A stretch of DNA of 64,000 nt from Limnoperna fortunei. Lineage: Eukaryota > Mollusca > Bivalvia > Mytilida > Modiolidae. Below the pieces are notes generated by a model, which was not told where the DNA came from, made no database searches, and saw only the letters and a list, made by a program, of their open reading frames with translations. The stretch spans positions 43,601,899 to 43,665,898 of the forward strand of contig OX104125.1 in assembly GCA_944474755.1 (NCBI GenBank). Direction: 5' to 3'. Both the position numbers and the translations under genes were made by a program. The first letter of the stretch is position 1. Every line of letters begins with the position of its first letter. Positions 34,191 to 45,544 of the stretch are shown piece after piece.

Positions 34191-35100
34191 ACCTAGCCTA
34201 GGCTATTTGGGCGGTAGCTGGTACATAATGGGTACTGGACACCTAGCCTAGGCTATTTGGGCGGTAGCTGGTACATAATGGATAGTGGAAACCTAGCCTA
34301 GGCTATTTGGACCGTAGCTGGTACATAATGGGTACTGGAAACCTAGCCTAGGCTATTTGGGCGGTAGCTGGTACATAATGGGTAGTGGGAACCTAGTCTA
34401 GGCTATTTGGACGGTAGCTGGTACATAATGGGCGCTGGACACCTAGCCTAGGCTATTTGGACGATAGCTGGTACATAATGGGTACTGGACACCTAGCCTA
34501 GGCTATTTGGGCGGTAGCTGGTACATAATGGGTACTGGACACCTAGCCTAGGCTATTTGGACGGTAACTGGTACATAATGGGTACTGGACACCTAGCCTA
34601 GGCTATTTGGACGGTAGCTGGTACATCATGGGTACTGGACACCTAGCCTAGGCTATTTGGGCGGTAGCTGGTACATAATGGGTAGTGGGAACCTAGCCTA
34701 GGCTATTTGGACGGTAGCTGGTACATAATGGGTACTGGAAACCTAGCCTAGGCTATTTGGGCGGTAGCTGGTACATAATGGGTGCTGGAAGCCTAGCCTA
34801 GGCTATTTGGACAGTCGATGGGTACATAATGGGTGCTGGACACCTAGCCTAGGCTATTTGGACAGTCGATGGGTACATAATGGGTGCTGGACACCTAGCC
34901 TAGGCTATTTGGACGGTAGCTGGTACATAATGGGTACTGGAAACCTAGCCTAGGCTATCTGGACGGAAACTGGTACATAATGGGTACTGGAAACCTAGCC
35001 TAGGTTATTTGTATGGTAGCTGTTACATACGGGGTGCCGGAAGCCTATTCTAGGCTATTTAGACGATAGCTGGTACATAACGGGTGCTGGAACCCTAGCT
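34191..35100 (+). repeat. minisatellite, 50-bp unit, about 18 copies
   Basis: ACCTAGCCTA anchors recur every 50 bp (34191, 34241, 34291, 34341, ...). Each unit contains CCTAGCCTAGGC (with the palindrome GCCTAGGC), TATTTGG, GCGGTAGCTGGTACATAATG and GGTACTGGA. GGGCGG and GGACGG versions alternate irregularly. The last two or three units are most diverged. The array starts 257 bp after the Sp stop codon. Confidence 0.96.
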
Positions 35101-35291
35101 TGTTAACAGATCCAATAAATAGCGAAGGTCAACGACAGCTAACCAATTCTATCTCCGAACAGAGGGAGTTATCATTCGTTCCTCTTCAATCTAACACTCA
35201 ATGTACAGAGAATGTAGCACGAAAAGCTATTGTCAGCACTCCCTTCATAGCCTGACTACCAATGTGAAAAACTTATGCGCATAATTGTCTC

Positions 35292-35547
35292 TTTGTTTAT
35301 TTGGCTGACTGGTATTTAACGCCATTTCAGCACTTTCTCAGCTATATCATAGCTTTTATTTTTTATTGGAGGAGGAATTAAGCCGAAGTACCTGAAGAAA
35401 ACCTCTGAACTTCGGTAGTAAAACTGGCAATCCTTGTCAATTAAGATTTGAGTCGAGTACACCCTACCCGCAGTGAGGCTCGAACCATCAATATATTGTT
35501 GACAATCACGTTATTATTAGTAGAATAACGGCCACCGAGGCTCCCGG
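35292..35547 (-). repeat. tRNA-derived SINE, diverged
   Basis: Inverted copy with TTTAACGCCATTTCAGC, GGAGGAGGAATTAAGCC, AAACTGGCAATCCTTGTCA, GAGTCGAGTACACCC and the head complement GGCCACCGAGGCTCCC. Several small indels mark an older copy. AATTGTC near both ends may be a short target duplication. Confidence 0.9.
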
Positions 35548-35914
35548 AATTGTCGGCAATTTGTATCTGTATTTAGATTAGTAACATAATGTTCTTATGT
35601 CTATAATTAACCACTTGGTAATCGATACAACATATAATAGTGTCTGCACAAACAGAAAAAACTTTATAAAATATACAAGCATGCATTTGAACTTAGAAAT
35701 AACATCATAATAATGCTCAACTGTACATGTAATCTTATATTGGAGGAAATATGAAATCCGTTATATAGAGTGAAGTTTTCTACTCAGCATAAAATTTGTT
35801 TTTCATTTTATACTAAAACAAAAACGACTACTAGTATTTAAAAGTTTCATACGTCGACGAAAGTCGGCAGTTCATTGAAATTCAGATTCAAGTATACATT
35901 AAATATTTTGGCTT

Positions 35915-36067
35915 TTGTTTGTTTGTTTATTTGAATGGTGTTTTAACGAAACATTCAGCAATTTTTCAGCTATATCATGGCGTCCAGTTTTTATTGGGGG
36001 AGGAAGCCGGAGTACCCTGGGAGAACCCCCGACCTGCGGTAGGGAAACTGGAAATCCTTGTCAATTT
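35915..36067 (-). repeat. SINE fragment without tRNA head
   Basis: It keeps the GTTTGTTTGTTTATTTGAAT tail side and TTTTTCAGCTATATCATGGC, GGGGGAGGAAGCCGGAGTAC and ACCTGCGGTAGGGAAACTGG. It stops abruptly after CCTTGTCAATT, so it is 5'-truncated. Confidence 0.9.
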
Positions 36068-38050
36068 TGGCTTTTGAAGGTGGCCTTATACACATCTACA
36101 TATGCGTAGTCTGGGGTTAATTTGTATTACTTACACATTATGTATCTTTTTTGCTAGTAACTCGCGTAAATTTGTACGTCTGTTTTATTTCCACTTTTTT
36201 TTTTACGGTGTCGTGACCTTATGTAATTGTTTCTTGATATGTAGAGAAGGTCTTAAAATATCTTATCTTTTTATAACAGTTCAGAAGTTCATCATAAACA
36301 GCAAACGATTCAACTCGTAGAATAATTCCTTGCATCTTTTTAATATATATATATATCTATCTTTTGTCCCTATCATTTCTTTCCATAGCACTTTCCCCAT
36401 TGTAGTTTTGACATGATTATTGTTATAATTATTTACTATTATTATTATTGTACACTTTTTTCCCCTTTAATCTTTCCATATTTATCATTACTTATGTATT
36501 TTCCTTTGATCTAAATAATTTATTTCATTTGAATAAAAAATCAATGATAGAAAATTTTCACTTTTGAAAATTAGCATGTAAAGAGTATGCAGAAATGTGT
36601 ATGTAATACTATTGTGACTATATTTCAGGAAATGGTTTTGACAAAAGCTAAGTGCTTGTTACCAGATCCTGTCTAGATATTTTTTAATTCATTATACTGT
36701 ATTTCATTATTGAATTTATGAATAAATATGTTTAAATAAAATATCTTGTCTTGCGCAGGTGAGTGTTTTTTTTTTTGTTTTTTGGTGTTATCCGTTTGCG
36801 CATGTCTGGGTAACTATTGCATTACAATACAGGCAGAACTTTTAGAATCAAGGTTAAACGCGTTTTCCACGTATGCGACTGTTACAAGCCAGTAATTCCT
36901 GCCCTAGTAGTTTTCCTTTCTTTCATTTGTTTTTTTTTGTTGTTGTTATTTTTGTGATTTTGTTTTTCTGCCTTTTACTCATTATTTTAAGCGCCAGGCT
37001 AATGTTTGATTTGTTTGTTCTTTAAAGAGAGTTGATCCAATAGTTACTTAATAATAATGTAAATTTGCTTTGTAAACTGCATCTTATTGGACAATCATAT
37101 GGACTTATTTATAGGATGTACGATATAACTTGAGTTGTTCAAATGACATATACCTACGCCGTTAAAATTCAAATAGTTCCATGAAGTTATTGCTTTTTTT
37201 TTCGTTAAAAGTCATTATAGTATAGTTGAAATACTTTTATAAGGAATATTTCAAATTTGTTATATGAACTGTTCAGAAAATTGAAATATTTAAAAAATAA
37301 TTATATTGCTGCATACAGATTTTCTAACTGTTTCACTTATACGGTGTATCTTATTGAACGTTTTTTTGTATGCGAGTACAATAATTCTTTTGTGATAAAT
37401 TTTGGTGACATTTCTACGGGTGTATTAAAAAAAGTAAGACCGGCTTCATCTGTCTTAGGTCAGGGCTAGTGTTTTGTGTGAGGTAACTCGGTGCGATTTT
37501 TCGATTCGACTTGTTCCTTTTTATTGATGTGGTCAATATTATGTCTTCTGGCTGTCTGAAAATCTATTTTTCAATCATACCTTTTGATAGCTTTGTACTT
37601 TTTAAAAATGTTTTGAAAGTCATTTACTCAAAATTCAAATGCAACATTCATTGTATACATATATTCTATTAAAATTGAGCACGGTATATAACATTGACCT
37701 ATGTAACAAAAATTCGAGGATACACTTGAACATATAGTCGTCCCCTTCATAGCGAGCATTGTGGATTTGTTGGAGCTATACATGTACATGCGTGTGTGTC
37801 ACGTGAGCCCATTGAACAAATCCATTCCAGATGGTAGCTGAGCTGGACTGGTTCTCGGCCTTTACGATATTACGCATGCCCCATCCACAAAGATCGCGGA
37901 ACAAGATTTGGTGGATGGGAAGAGGTCTATAGCTGAGCTATCTGAAGAAAATGTTGTAGACCTGAAGCACTAAAATTAATATAAAAGTTAAAAAAAAAAA
38001 AATTTTGACAATAACTGCAGAAGTGTCGGACACATTTTTTGCAGTTCAAA
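36068..38050. other. no gene seen
   Basis: AT-rich sequence with poly-T runs and a short TA-rich tract at 36342-36356. No exon or repeat family was recognised. Confidence 0.45.
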
Positions 38051-38054
38051 ACAT

Positions 38055-38395
38055 AACCTGGTCTCCTGGTGCAATATTTTTAATTGACGCAAGCTTCACT
38101 TCAAATATAACACCAGGTCAGGACCTCCGATATAAGCACTTTCATTGGTCTATACAATGACGCCATTTAATATCACATGCAGATGCCAATCTTTTTAAAA
38201 TCTGGGAATAGCTTTTCTTTATTCAATGCTCCTGATCTGATGTTATATCCGAAGGCCTCGTGAGGATATCATCGTCAGGGTACCAGAATACGCTGTCACC
38301 GTTGAAATCCAATGCTTCTGACCTGACGTTATATCCGAAGGCCGCTTAGGCTCATGAGGATATCATCGTCAGGGTACCAGAATATTTGAAACGCT
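38055..38395 (+). repeat. dispersed repeat copy B (pair with 824-1640)
   Basis: Contains ACCTGGTCTCCTG, AAGCTTCACTTCAAATATAA and TTTAATATCACATGCAGATG, then two tandem copies (about 85 bp apart) of a GACGTTATATCCGAAGGCC ... GAGGATATCATCGTCAGGGT unit. Unlike copy A it has no insertion between its halves. Confidence 0.65.
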
Positions 38396-38584
38396 GTTTT
38401 TATAATTGATAGTTTGGTGACGTCACATTAGAAAAAGACCTCACGTCAACAATGGAATGCAGAGGCACTGCCAGGGTGCTCGGAAGTAACGTCATGAACA
38501 ATGTTATGTGCGATGCTCGCATTTTGGCTGCGCCTATACTAGTATTCATATTAGTCTGTTTAAAAAAAAAATGCTTCAGATTGA

Positions 38585-38640
38585 TTGATTGATTAATGGT
38601 GTTTAACGCCCGAGCAGCAATATTTCAGCTATATTCAGGC
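38585..38640 (-). repeat. 3' fragment of the (AATC)n-tail SINE type
   Basis: On the + strand GATTGATTGATTAATGG is followed by TGTTTAACGCCCGAGCAGC and AATATTTCAGCTATATTCAG. This is the inverted 3' module shared with the main SINE family, but with a different tail. Confidence 0.75.
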
Positions 38641-38809
38641 GAAAAATGCTTCAGAATAAAGAAGCATATTTAATAGTCTAAATATTATTTCGTTTTTTGG
38701 CTACCACATATATGAACAAATTATGCATTCTCTATCACGTGTTATGACATTTAAATAGTAAATTATAGCCACCGTAATAACTAACAAAATAATTAGTAGA
38801 TTTCATCTG

Positions 38810-38948
38810 GGCCCAGCGCCATAAACATTTTCTTTGCTGAGAACTTTTTTCTCAATTTTATCCTTTTCCCTTGTTGTCATGGTAGTTGAGTAAATTCTCA
38901 TGCTGAGCAAAACTTTTTTACTCAAGTAGGTTTTATGGCGCTGGGGCC
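38810..38948. mobile_element. fold-back MITE of about 139 bp
   Basis: The termini GGCCCAGCGCCATAAA and TTTTATGGCGCTGGGGCC are inverted repeats with one slipped base. The interior also pairs in part (TGCTGAGAACTTTTTTCTCA with TGCTGAGCAAAACTTTTTTA-type segments). No clear target duplication. Confidence 0.75.
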
Positions 38949-38954
38949 TGATGT

Positions 38955-39010
38955 ATTGGTTGATTGATTGACATGTTTAAGGTCCAGCGAGCAGTTTTGT
39001 AGCTATATAT
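38955..39010 (-). repeat. degraded 3' SINE fragment, GATT tail
   Basis: TTGGTTGATTGATTGACATG followed by TTTAAGGTCCAGCGAGCAG and TAGCTATAT is a decayed copy of the (AATC)n-tail 3' module. Confidence 0.5.
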
Positions 39011-39430
39011 ACGGCACACGGAGACGCATACGCTTAGAAACAGTTTGGTTGAAGGAATAGTAGCAGTAGCAAAGTCCTGACAACCTGATGTTTTACACAC
39101 GCCCTATGTATATATAATATTTTTGTTTTATTTCTAAGACAGAAATTATCCATCGAGCCACGATGGCGATGGGCAAGATGGATAATGAGATCGAGAAAAT
39201 AAAACGATGATAATATGTTTATCGCCGTTTCAAAATATTGTGACGATCCTTTGCGCTTAAAAATACTTCGATTTTACTGACAAATTGTCGATAATGTTTA
39301 CGAAAACTTGATAATTTAAATAAAAGATTTATTATCGTGGTACAACCACAGAAAAATATCACAACTGCATGTTAATTTGGGGAGTTTTTTACGTCCTACA
39401 CCGACAACTTAATGCCCTTGGTAGGACGGC

Positions 39431-39945
39431 TTGGGTAAACTCGGTGGACGAGCGGTTAAGAATTTGTCTGCTACTGATCACGTGGTCTGTCAACACTGCA
39501 TGAGATTGCGGGTTCGAGTCGTGTAGGTTTGTTTGTTTGTTTGAATGATGTTTAACGCCATTTTCAGCCATTTTTCAGCTATATCATGACGTCCAGTTTT
39601 TATTGGGGGAGGAAGCCGGGGGTACCCGGAGAAAACCCCCGACCTGCGGTAGGACAACTGGCAATCCTTGTCAATTAAGATTGGAGTCGAGTACACCCTG
39701 CCCGCAATGAATCGAACCCGCAATCTCAGTGTTGGCAGACCACGTGATCAATAGTAGACGAACTATCATTAACCACTCGGCCACCGAGGCCCCTCGAGTC
39801 GTGTAGGGTGCGCTAAATGACAAGGATTGCTAGTTTTCCTACAGAATGTGGAGGTTTTCTCGGGTACTCCGGCTTCGCCTCCCAATAAAACTGGACGCCA
39901 TGATATAGCTGACAAATTTGCTAAACGTGGTGTGAAACATCCATT
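39431..39945 (+). repeat. host SINE split by another SINE
   Basis: The left part (39431-39526) holds the head CTCGGTGGACGAGCGG and ATTGCGGGTTCGAGTC. The right part (39807-39945) continues with GGGTGCGCTAAATGACAAGG, TTTTCCTACAG, CTCGGGTACTCCGGCTTC and GACGCCATGATATAGCTG. Between them lies a complete inverted SINE (39527-39793). Confidence 0.9.
39527..39793 (-). repeat. SINE inserted into a SINE, 13-bp target duplication
   Basis: A full-length inverted copy runs from a GTTTGTTTGTTTG tail side to the head complement GGCCACCGAGGCCCC. TCGAGTCGTGTAG occurs directly at both junctions (39514-39526 and 39794-39806). The target is the B-box region of the host SINE. This dates the inverted copy as the younger one. 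Confidence 0.95.
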
Positions 39946-40079
39946 TTCAACAGACCAACAAACAATAATTTGGTTACACTCTTGTGAACTTTATACCAAG
40001 TATATATAGATATTGTTGATAAATGGCTTAGGAAAAGTAAAATATGTATATGTTGATATTTCGAAATCCTTACACTTCT

Positions 40080-40349
40080 TTTTGTTTGTTTTGTTTGAAT
40101 GGTGTTTTAACGCCACTTTCAGCAATTTTTCAGCTATTTCATGGCGTCCAGTTTTTATTTGGGGAGGAAGCCGGAGTACCCGGAGAGAACCCCCGACCTG
40201 CGGTAGGAAAACTGGCAATCCTTGTCAATTAAGATTGGAGTCGAGTACACCCTGCCTGCAGTGAGAATCGAACCCGCAATCTCAGTGTTGACAGACCACG
40301 TGATCAATAGTAGACGAACTACCTTGACCACTCGGCCACCGAGGCCCCC
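40080..40349 (-). repeat. best-preserved tRNA-derived SINE
   Basis: Read on the minus strand: head GGCCTCGGTGGCCGAGTGG, ACTATTGATCACGTGGTCTG, GAGATTGCGGGTTCGATTC, body GACAAGGATTGCCAGTTTTC, GGGTACTCCGGCTTCCTCC and GCTGAAAAATTGCTGAAAGT, then an AAAC tail. A-box-like TGGCCGAGTGG and B-box-like GGTTCGATTC are both intact, so this copy is the best guide to the family. Confidence 0.95.
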
Positions 40350-40764
40350 TTCTTCTGTGACACTTCTTCACAGACACAATCAATATGAATAAACTTCTAT
40401 CGTCTACCTAAACATATTGTTTTTGTATGGTTTCTTGTTATTATTTCTCTCTCTATTAAATCTTGTCCGCTCGTTTTTCTAGAGATACGCTGTTTGATTG
40501 ACGTAAAACTTCGTAAGTATGTTGGGGCTATCCTGAAGGTGTGCAATGAACTTTCAAATTTTCAATCTAAATTGGTACTTCGATTTGTGTTGCCATCCTA
40601 TAACACAGTATAACTGTGTTGATTAGTTTAGCATTATACTAAATAAGTAAAGAACCAACCACTTTTAAGGGAGTCGTTGGGATTTTTATTAATTTTGAGG
40701 GAGGTGTTGTGATTTCTCGTTATGACAGAATGTCGTTTGTTTTTTTTAAAGCTAAAAATGTATG

Positions 40765-40995
40765 AAGGTATAATGACACCAAAAGCTGTTAAAAAAGAAC
40801 AACCCACAACTCACAAATCAAACGCCAAGACACCGACAAAATGGAGAACCAATAACCAAAAATAAAGCAACTACAGACTGCCTAACATGGGACAAGTAAT
40901 TGTAAAGAAATAGTGAGTTAAACCAGATTTCATGCCAAACACCCCGCTTCCATCACTGTAGCGTGTGAGTTGGGGTGTTGATGAAAATGGTTCTC
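40765..40995 (+). repeat. A/C-rich dispersed repeat (putative)
   Basis: The segment contains CCACAACTCACAAATC, ACCGACAAAATGGAGAACC, AAAGCAACTACAGACTGCC and CACCCCGCTTCC. Its style resembles the A/C-rich block at 47905-48070. I cannot define the ends or the family. Confidence 0.35.
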
Positions 40996-41167
40996 ATTAC
41001 ACCGGTGTATCCAATGATCATGACAGCAAAATCATTATATACTGAATTTAAAACTGGGAAAACTATTGGCAATCATATATTCACACGATATAATATTTTT
41101 CAAAAATTGTATCTTTAGTAAAACTCATTGAAGACGCTGACGAGACGTTTTTTCTTGTAACTTTGGC

Positions 41168-41587
41168 TAGTCTCGATCACCCAGACGCATATATAATAGC
41201 GTCTGGGATCACCTTATTTTAATTTCGCTACCAATAGGTGGAGACAAACAATGATTCTATTTTTAGAGCCCTATTTTTAAACCAGGAAAACCATGCAAAC
41301 ATATATATACTTATAATATGACGTCACAGTAAGATTCACTCTTACTTATGCATAACAATAATATTTGTTTAATTAATTAATAAAGTAATATTTTATAAAA
41401 TATTCAAATGTAAACTTTGGTACAATTTGTTGTACACTTCTGGATATGAACGGAAGTAATTTTTTAGACAATAAAAATATCATCCAATCAAAAATTACGC
41501 CCAGTTTTGGGCGTAATAATAACGAGTTTAATATAGAGCTGAATCCAGACGCACAAATGTAATTAAGCGTGTGGATGATCGAGACTA
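41168..41587. mobile_element. 420-bp TIR element with subterminal hairpins and 9-bp TSD
   Basis: The ends are TAGTCTCGATCA and TGATCGAGACTA, a perfect 12-bp TIR. Directly outside are 9-bp copies of AACTTTGGC (41159-41167 and 41588-41596). Just inside each end is a hairpin: CCAGACGC/GCGTCTGG at the left and CCAGACGC/GCGTGTGG at the right. A further palindrome (TTACGCCCA/TGGGCGTAA) lies near 41500. There is no transposase frame. Confidence 0.92.
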
Positions 41588-41599
41588 AACTTTGGCTTA

Positions 41600-43178
41600 C
41601 AAGTCCGTCGAATAAATTAGTGACGTTTGCAACAGTCAGTTCTTGCATACTCCTCGAATAAGAAATAAAGACACCAGATGTAGGAGGACATGGTATATTT
41701 ATGCACAAGTGAGTAAACGAGTGGATTTTGAGTCAGAACAAAGTTTTGTGGCAAGACCAGAAACTCAATATTTTTGTTCAAAATAATCTCAGCAATTCCT
41801 ACCAAATAAATGGTTGGGTACTAAATTTCACGGTTGTTATTCCAGTCCACCTTTTTTATTTATCTTCCAGTTTGTGGCTAAGACATTAGAGATGTAATGC
41901 TTTACGTCTATATTTCGTGACGCCTATCAGGAGATTCCCCCAATGAGTTATAACTAGAAACGAGGTCACAATTTAATTTATGGGGATGCAGGACATTATC
42001 TTCCATTTTTTGTGAAAATCTCAAAATAAATATCACATGCATTATGGTAATATTAATAAAAATTTCTTTCAATAAAATGTCCTTATTACCTTACCATTTA
42101 AACCAATAAATCTTATACCTAGAGTATTAATAGTCTATTAATGGTTGAAATACAAAGTTTTAAAACAAATGAGTTCCTTATATGGAAAAATAATAAAAAT
42201 GATATTTTAAACAGGGGAGGTAATTTTGACAAAAAAATAAAAAAATTTTAGTACTTTTTGACAACTTATTTATCAACAAAGAAAAAAATTAACTCAGAGA
42301 CCCCTTTTTTGTTTCCATAACTAAAATGTATGCCGATTGCTTGAAATTATATAAAAAATGTAGAAAATTGGACAGAATTTTTAATCTATTAATTTAGGGC
42401 TTTTTATTCTCGTCTCGTGTAATATACTAGAAGGTTAACCGTTTCAGTGCTCGACCCCAAAAAAATAAAATCTGAAACACCTATTTTTTATTTTGAATTA
42501 TGATTACTGGTATAAAAAAACTAACTGTATGGCAGATTTGAAGAAAATTCAATGACAAATTATTTTCAATGTCCTGTACACCGTAAAACAACTCGATAAC
42601 TTCTCAGAAACTGAAATGTAAGTTCTTACTTTTCTAATTTTCAAGGGTATGATTACACTTTTATTTGATTTTTCTGTTTGTCATTATAAGATACCTATAA
42701 AAGAAATAAACAACACAACAATTAACACATGCGCATGAAACCCACTTAATCATATCCTCTTTAAATCAGAGATAATTGACAGGAGAGAACAAATAAACAC
42801 TGCAAATAATGAAATAAATTAAGTGTTGTGTTTAAGTATCATCACAAAAAGAAAAAATACCATGATAAAACTGTTTAATCCAGAAACACTAGGAGACAAT
42901 TATCGGCCACCATTTTGAATTACAACAGGGTCTTTAGTGCGTTTGAAGTGCTGTTGTCAGAGTCAAGGGGCTCTTGATTACCGTCGATAAGACTTATTAT
43001 GATGGATAATGTCATAAATCTTTTTAACGGGTAAAAGTGAAATATATCGATATATTAATAGATATCAGATTTTCCTTATCAGAGCGAGAATAATGCCTAA
43101 TTACGATTAATGTGTTATGAAATGAAATATAAACATTCTTGTCTTACAGTACAAGAAAGACATAATTTGATATTTCAC
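41600..43178. other. no gene seen
   Basis: AT-rich sequence with A-runs; no repeat family or exon was recognised. Confidence 0.45.
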
Positions 43179-43179
43179 C

Positions 43180-43246
43180 CAAACAAACAAACAAACAAAC
43201 AAACAAACAAACAAACAAACAAACAAACAAACAAACAAACAAACAA

Positions 43247-43281
<35 letters not shown>

Positions 43282-43282
43282 A
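43180..43282. repeat. compound (AAAC)n-(AAAT)n microsatellite
   Basis: About sixteen AAAC repeats pass directly into about nine AAAT repeats. No SINE body precedes it on either strand, so it is not simply a SINE tail. Confidence 0.97.
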
Positions 43283-43924
43283 ACTTCTAACACAGATATA
43301 TATTAGATTATATTCAATTAATTTGGTCTGCTGAATGCTAGATCTCAAGATAAGTATGAGCACATTCTGACAATTTTAATTGGTATAAATTTCTGAACAA
43401 TTGAAATAAAACGTGATGACGCAATAGTCAATGATAGTTTCTGAACAAATACACAGAAGATAACTGTATTGTTACTGCATCTGGTTGAAAATAGCTGGCG
43501 ACGCATAAACGGATCCAGTAAACAGACATTTTCGAACGTCAAACGTATGAACGCAAAAAAAAAACGCAAAGAAGTTTGACGCTAGTACGCATTCAGAGAA
43601 TATAAGTGTTTGGGTTTTTATTAAATTTTGACTGCATCAATGTTATAATTTATTTAATGTATTTATGAATGAATATGCGAACAGTGTGGGAGACAAGACA
43701 TATTTGTATTTGCTGACGAAACCGGTGGGAAAGCCCTACGGAGTCTCACATTGTTTATCTTTCTAAAGTTCGTACAACATTATTTTTTATTTCTATACCA
43801 CATAATTCTCGGTTACATTCCTTTTTCGTAAACCACCCAGCTCAAAACCCGGTAAAAATTTGTATACATATTAATACAGAAAATAACTCCAAAAAGCTCC
43901 AACAGAAGACGATGGCTTTGTTTG

Positions 43925-44500
43925 ACAGGTGCTTTAGGCCACTTTAGGCCACTTTTAGCGCATTTTCAGCTATATCTCAGCGTCTATATGTATTCCCTAG
44001 TTTTGGAATACAAGAGTTACTTCCCATTTGCAAGAGTTGTCTTTCATAACAGCAGGTATCTAATATTGAACAGATAGGGAAAAATCACGTTTTTATTTTT
44101 TTTTAAATAATGTCTGTGGACTGACTGTTCCAGTACAACTAAAAAAACTGCAGAATTAGTTTGCATATCATAATAAATTTTACCGGATGCTTTGCTATAT
44201 GTGATTAAAAAAATATTGTTGAAAAACTACTTTTTACCCACAGTAGGTACTATAAAGTACCTGCTCTAAAGAACAGATAACTCTGCAAATGGGAGATAAA
44301 TCTTGTTTACCGCAAGTAGGGAATTGAGGAGGAAGACTGAGTACTTGGTGAAAACAACCTACAATCCTACTCAATTAAGATTGGCGTCGAACACATCCTG
44401 CCTGCAGAAAAGCAAACACGCTACCTCAGCGTTAATATAGACACGTGATTAATAATAGAGGAAAACTATAAGCCACTGAGCCACTCAACCACTGACGAAG
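43925..44500 (-). repeat. old SINE split by a TIR element
   Basis: Left remnant: TTTAGCGCATTTTCAGCTAT and CTCAGCGTC. Right remnant: GAGGAGGAAG, CTCAATTAAGATTGGCGTCG, AACACATCCTGCCTGCAG, ACACGTGATTAATAATAGA and CCACTGAGCCACTC. The two parts together make one highly diverged inverted SINE, interrupted at about 43992-44327. Confidence 0.8.
43992..44327. mobile_element. TIR element of about 335 bp inside the SINE
   Basis: The left arm (ATTCCCTAGTTTTGG, TACTTCCCATTTGCAAGAGT, CAGCAGGTA) and right arm (TACCTGCTCTAAAGAACAG, CTCTGCAAATGGGAGATAAA, CGCAAGTAGGGAAT) are imperfect inverted repeats of about 75 bp. The exact ends and target duplication are unclear. It has no coding capacity. Confidence 0.75.
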
Positions 44501-45540
44501 GGAGTTTCCGTGTTATATTGGGTCTACACATGTACATGTCGATTTACAGTTTGTACACTTTCATGTTTGTTTGTTATGCGCTTGGGTTATTTATAGATCC
44601 TAATTGTTCACCTTTATTACTCGATAAAATAAATCTTTGTATTTTTAACAGTATTACAGTGTGCTATGCTTTTATCACCCCTGTATTGGTAGGATGAGAT
44701 TTTTTTTCAGGTCCTATATTTAATTTTCCACATGTATAGCTGGATACATCTTTCTATTTTTATTCCAGTAAACATCTGTCGGAGGGATGGAACATGTTTG
44801 TTGAACATAATTATACTTAACATCATACTTCGTAATAACGTACTCATTTACGTTAGAAACGCACATATTGCGGAATTGTTTTGATTATAAATTCATTTTA
44901 CACTGACGTGAATACAACACGGTACTAATAATATTATTATTTTAACCAAATGTCTCCGATTTTACAAAGAGTTTATAACAAATTACTTGAAAATTGAATT
45001 AAGATTAAGGAAACTTAACAAATGTTGATGAAAAAGTATGCAGTTTGCTGTAAACCATTATTTCTGGAGGTTTATGGAATTTACATAGCTATTAAGTTAC
45101 ACAACATTGTTGCTAATGAATAAACACGAACAAAATATCGTAACAAAAGTGATTGGATTCATTCCCTTTATCATTAATTTGCATTACTTTTGCACTTCCG
45201 GTTTTTTATGCTCTTCAACTTCATATTTGTTTACACTGGTTACTGATGAGTATATGTCAACAAGGAATAGTTCATTTTGGCCAAAATATCCCAGGAAGTT
45301 AGGTTTGTCAGACATGCGTATACGACCGTACACAAGCGGCAATCAAAAGATACCGATAACTTTATCAGAAACATAAAAATGAAATAAATTACAAAGCAAT
45401 CGACAAGAGAAAACTCAGAAACACAAACAAACATTCGCAACATACAACAAATTGAACAGCAAAATGAATAGAAAAGCAGAAGACGGATCATACATATTCT
45501 GCTTTACGAATGTCACCCATCTTGTTGCTCGACCGTGGTC
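44501..45540. other. no gene seen
   Basis: AT-rich sequence without recognised features. Confidence 0.45.
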
Positions 45541-45544
45541 ACAT

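Noticed and set aside
33973..35100. Minisatellite as part of the Sp coding region
   Set aside because: The Sp frame stops at 33933, followed at once by a poly(A) signal; the 50-bp period is not a multiple of three.
40270..40349. Genuine tRNA genes at SINE heads
   Set aside because: A-box and B-box-like segments are present, but the sequence does not close a cloverleaf, and it always continues into the same SINE body and tail.
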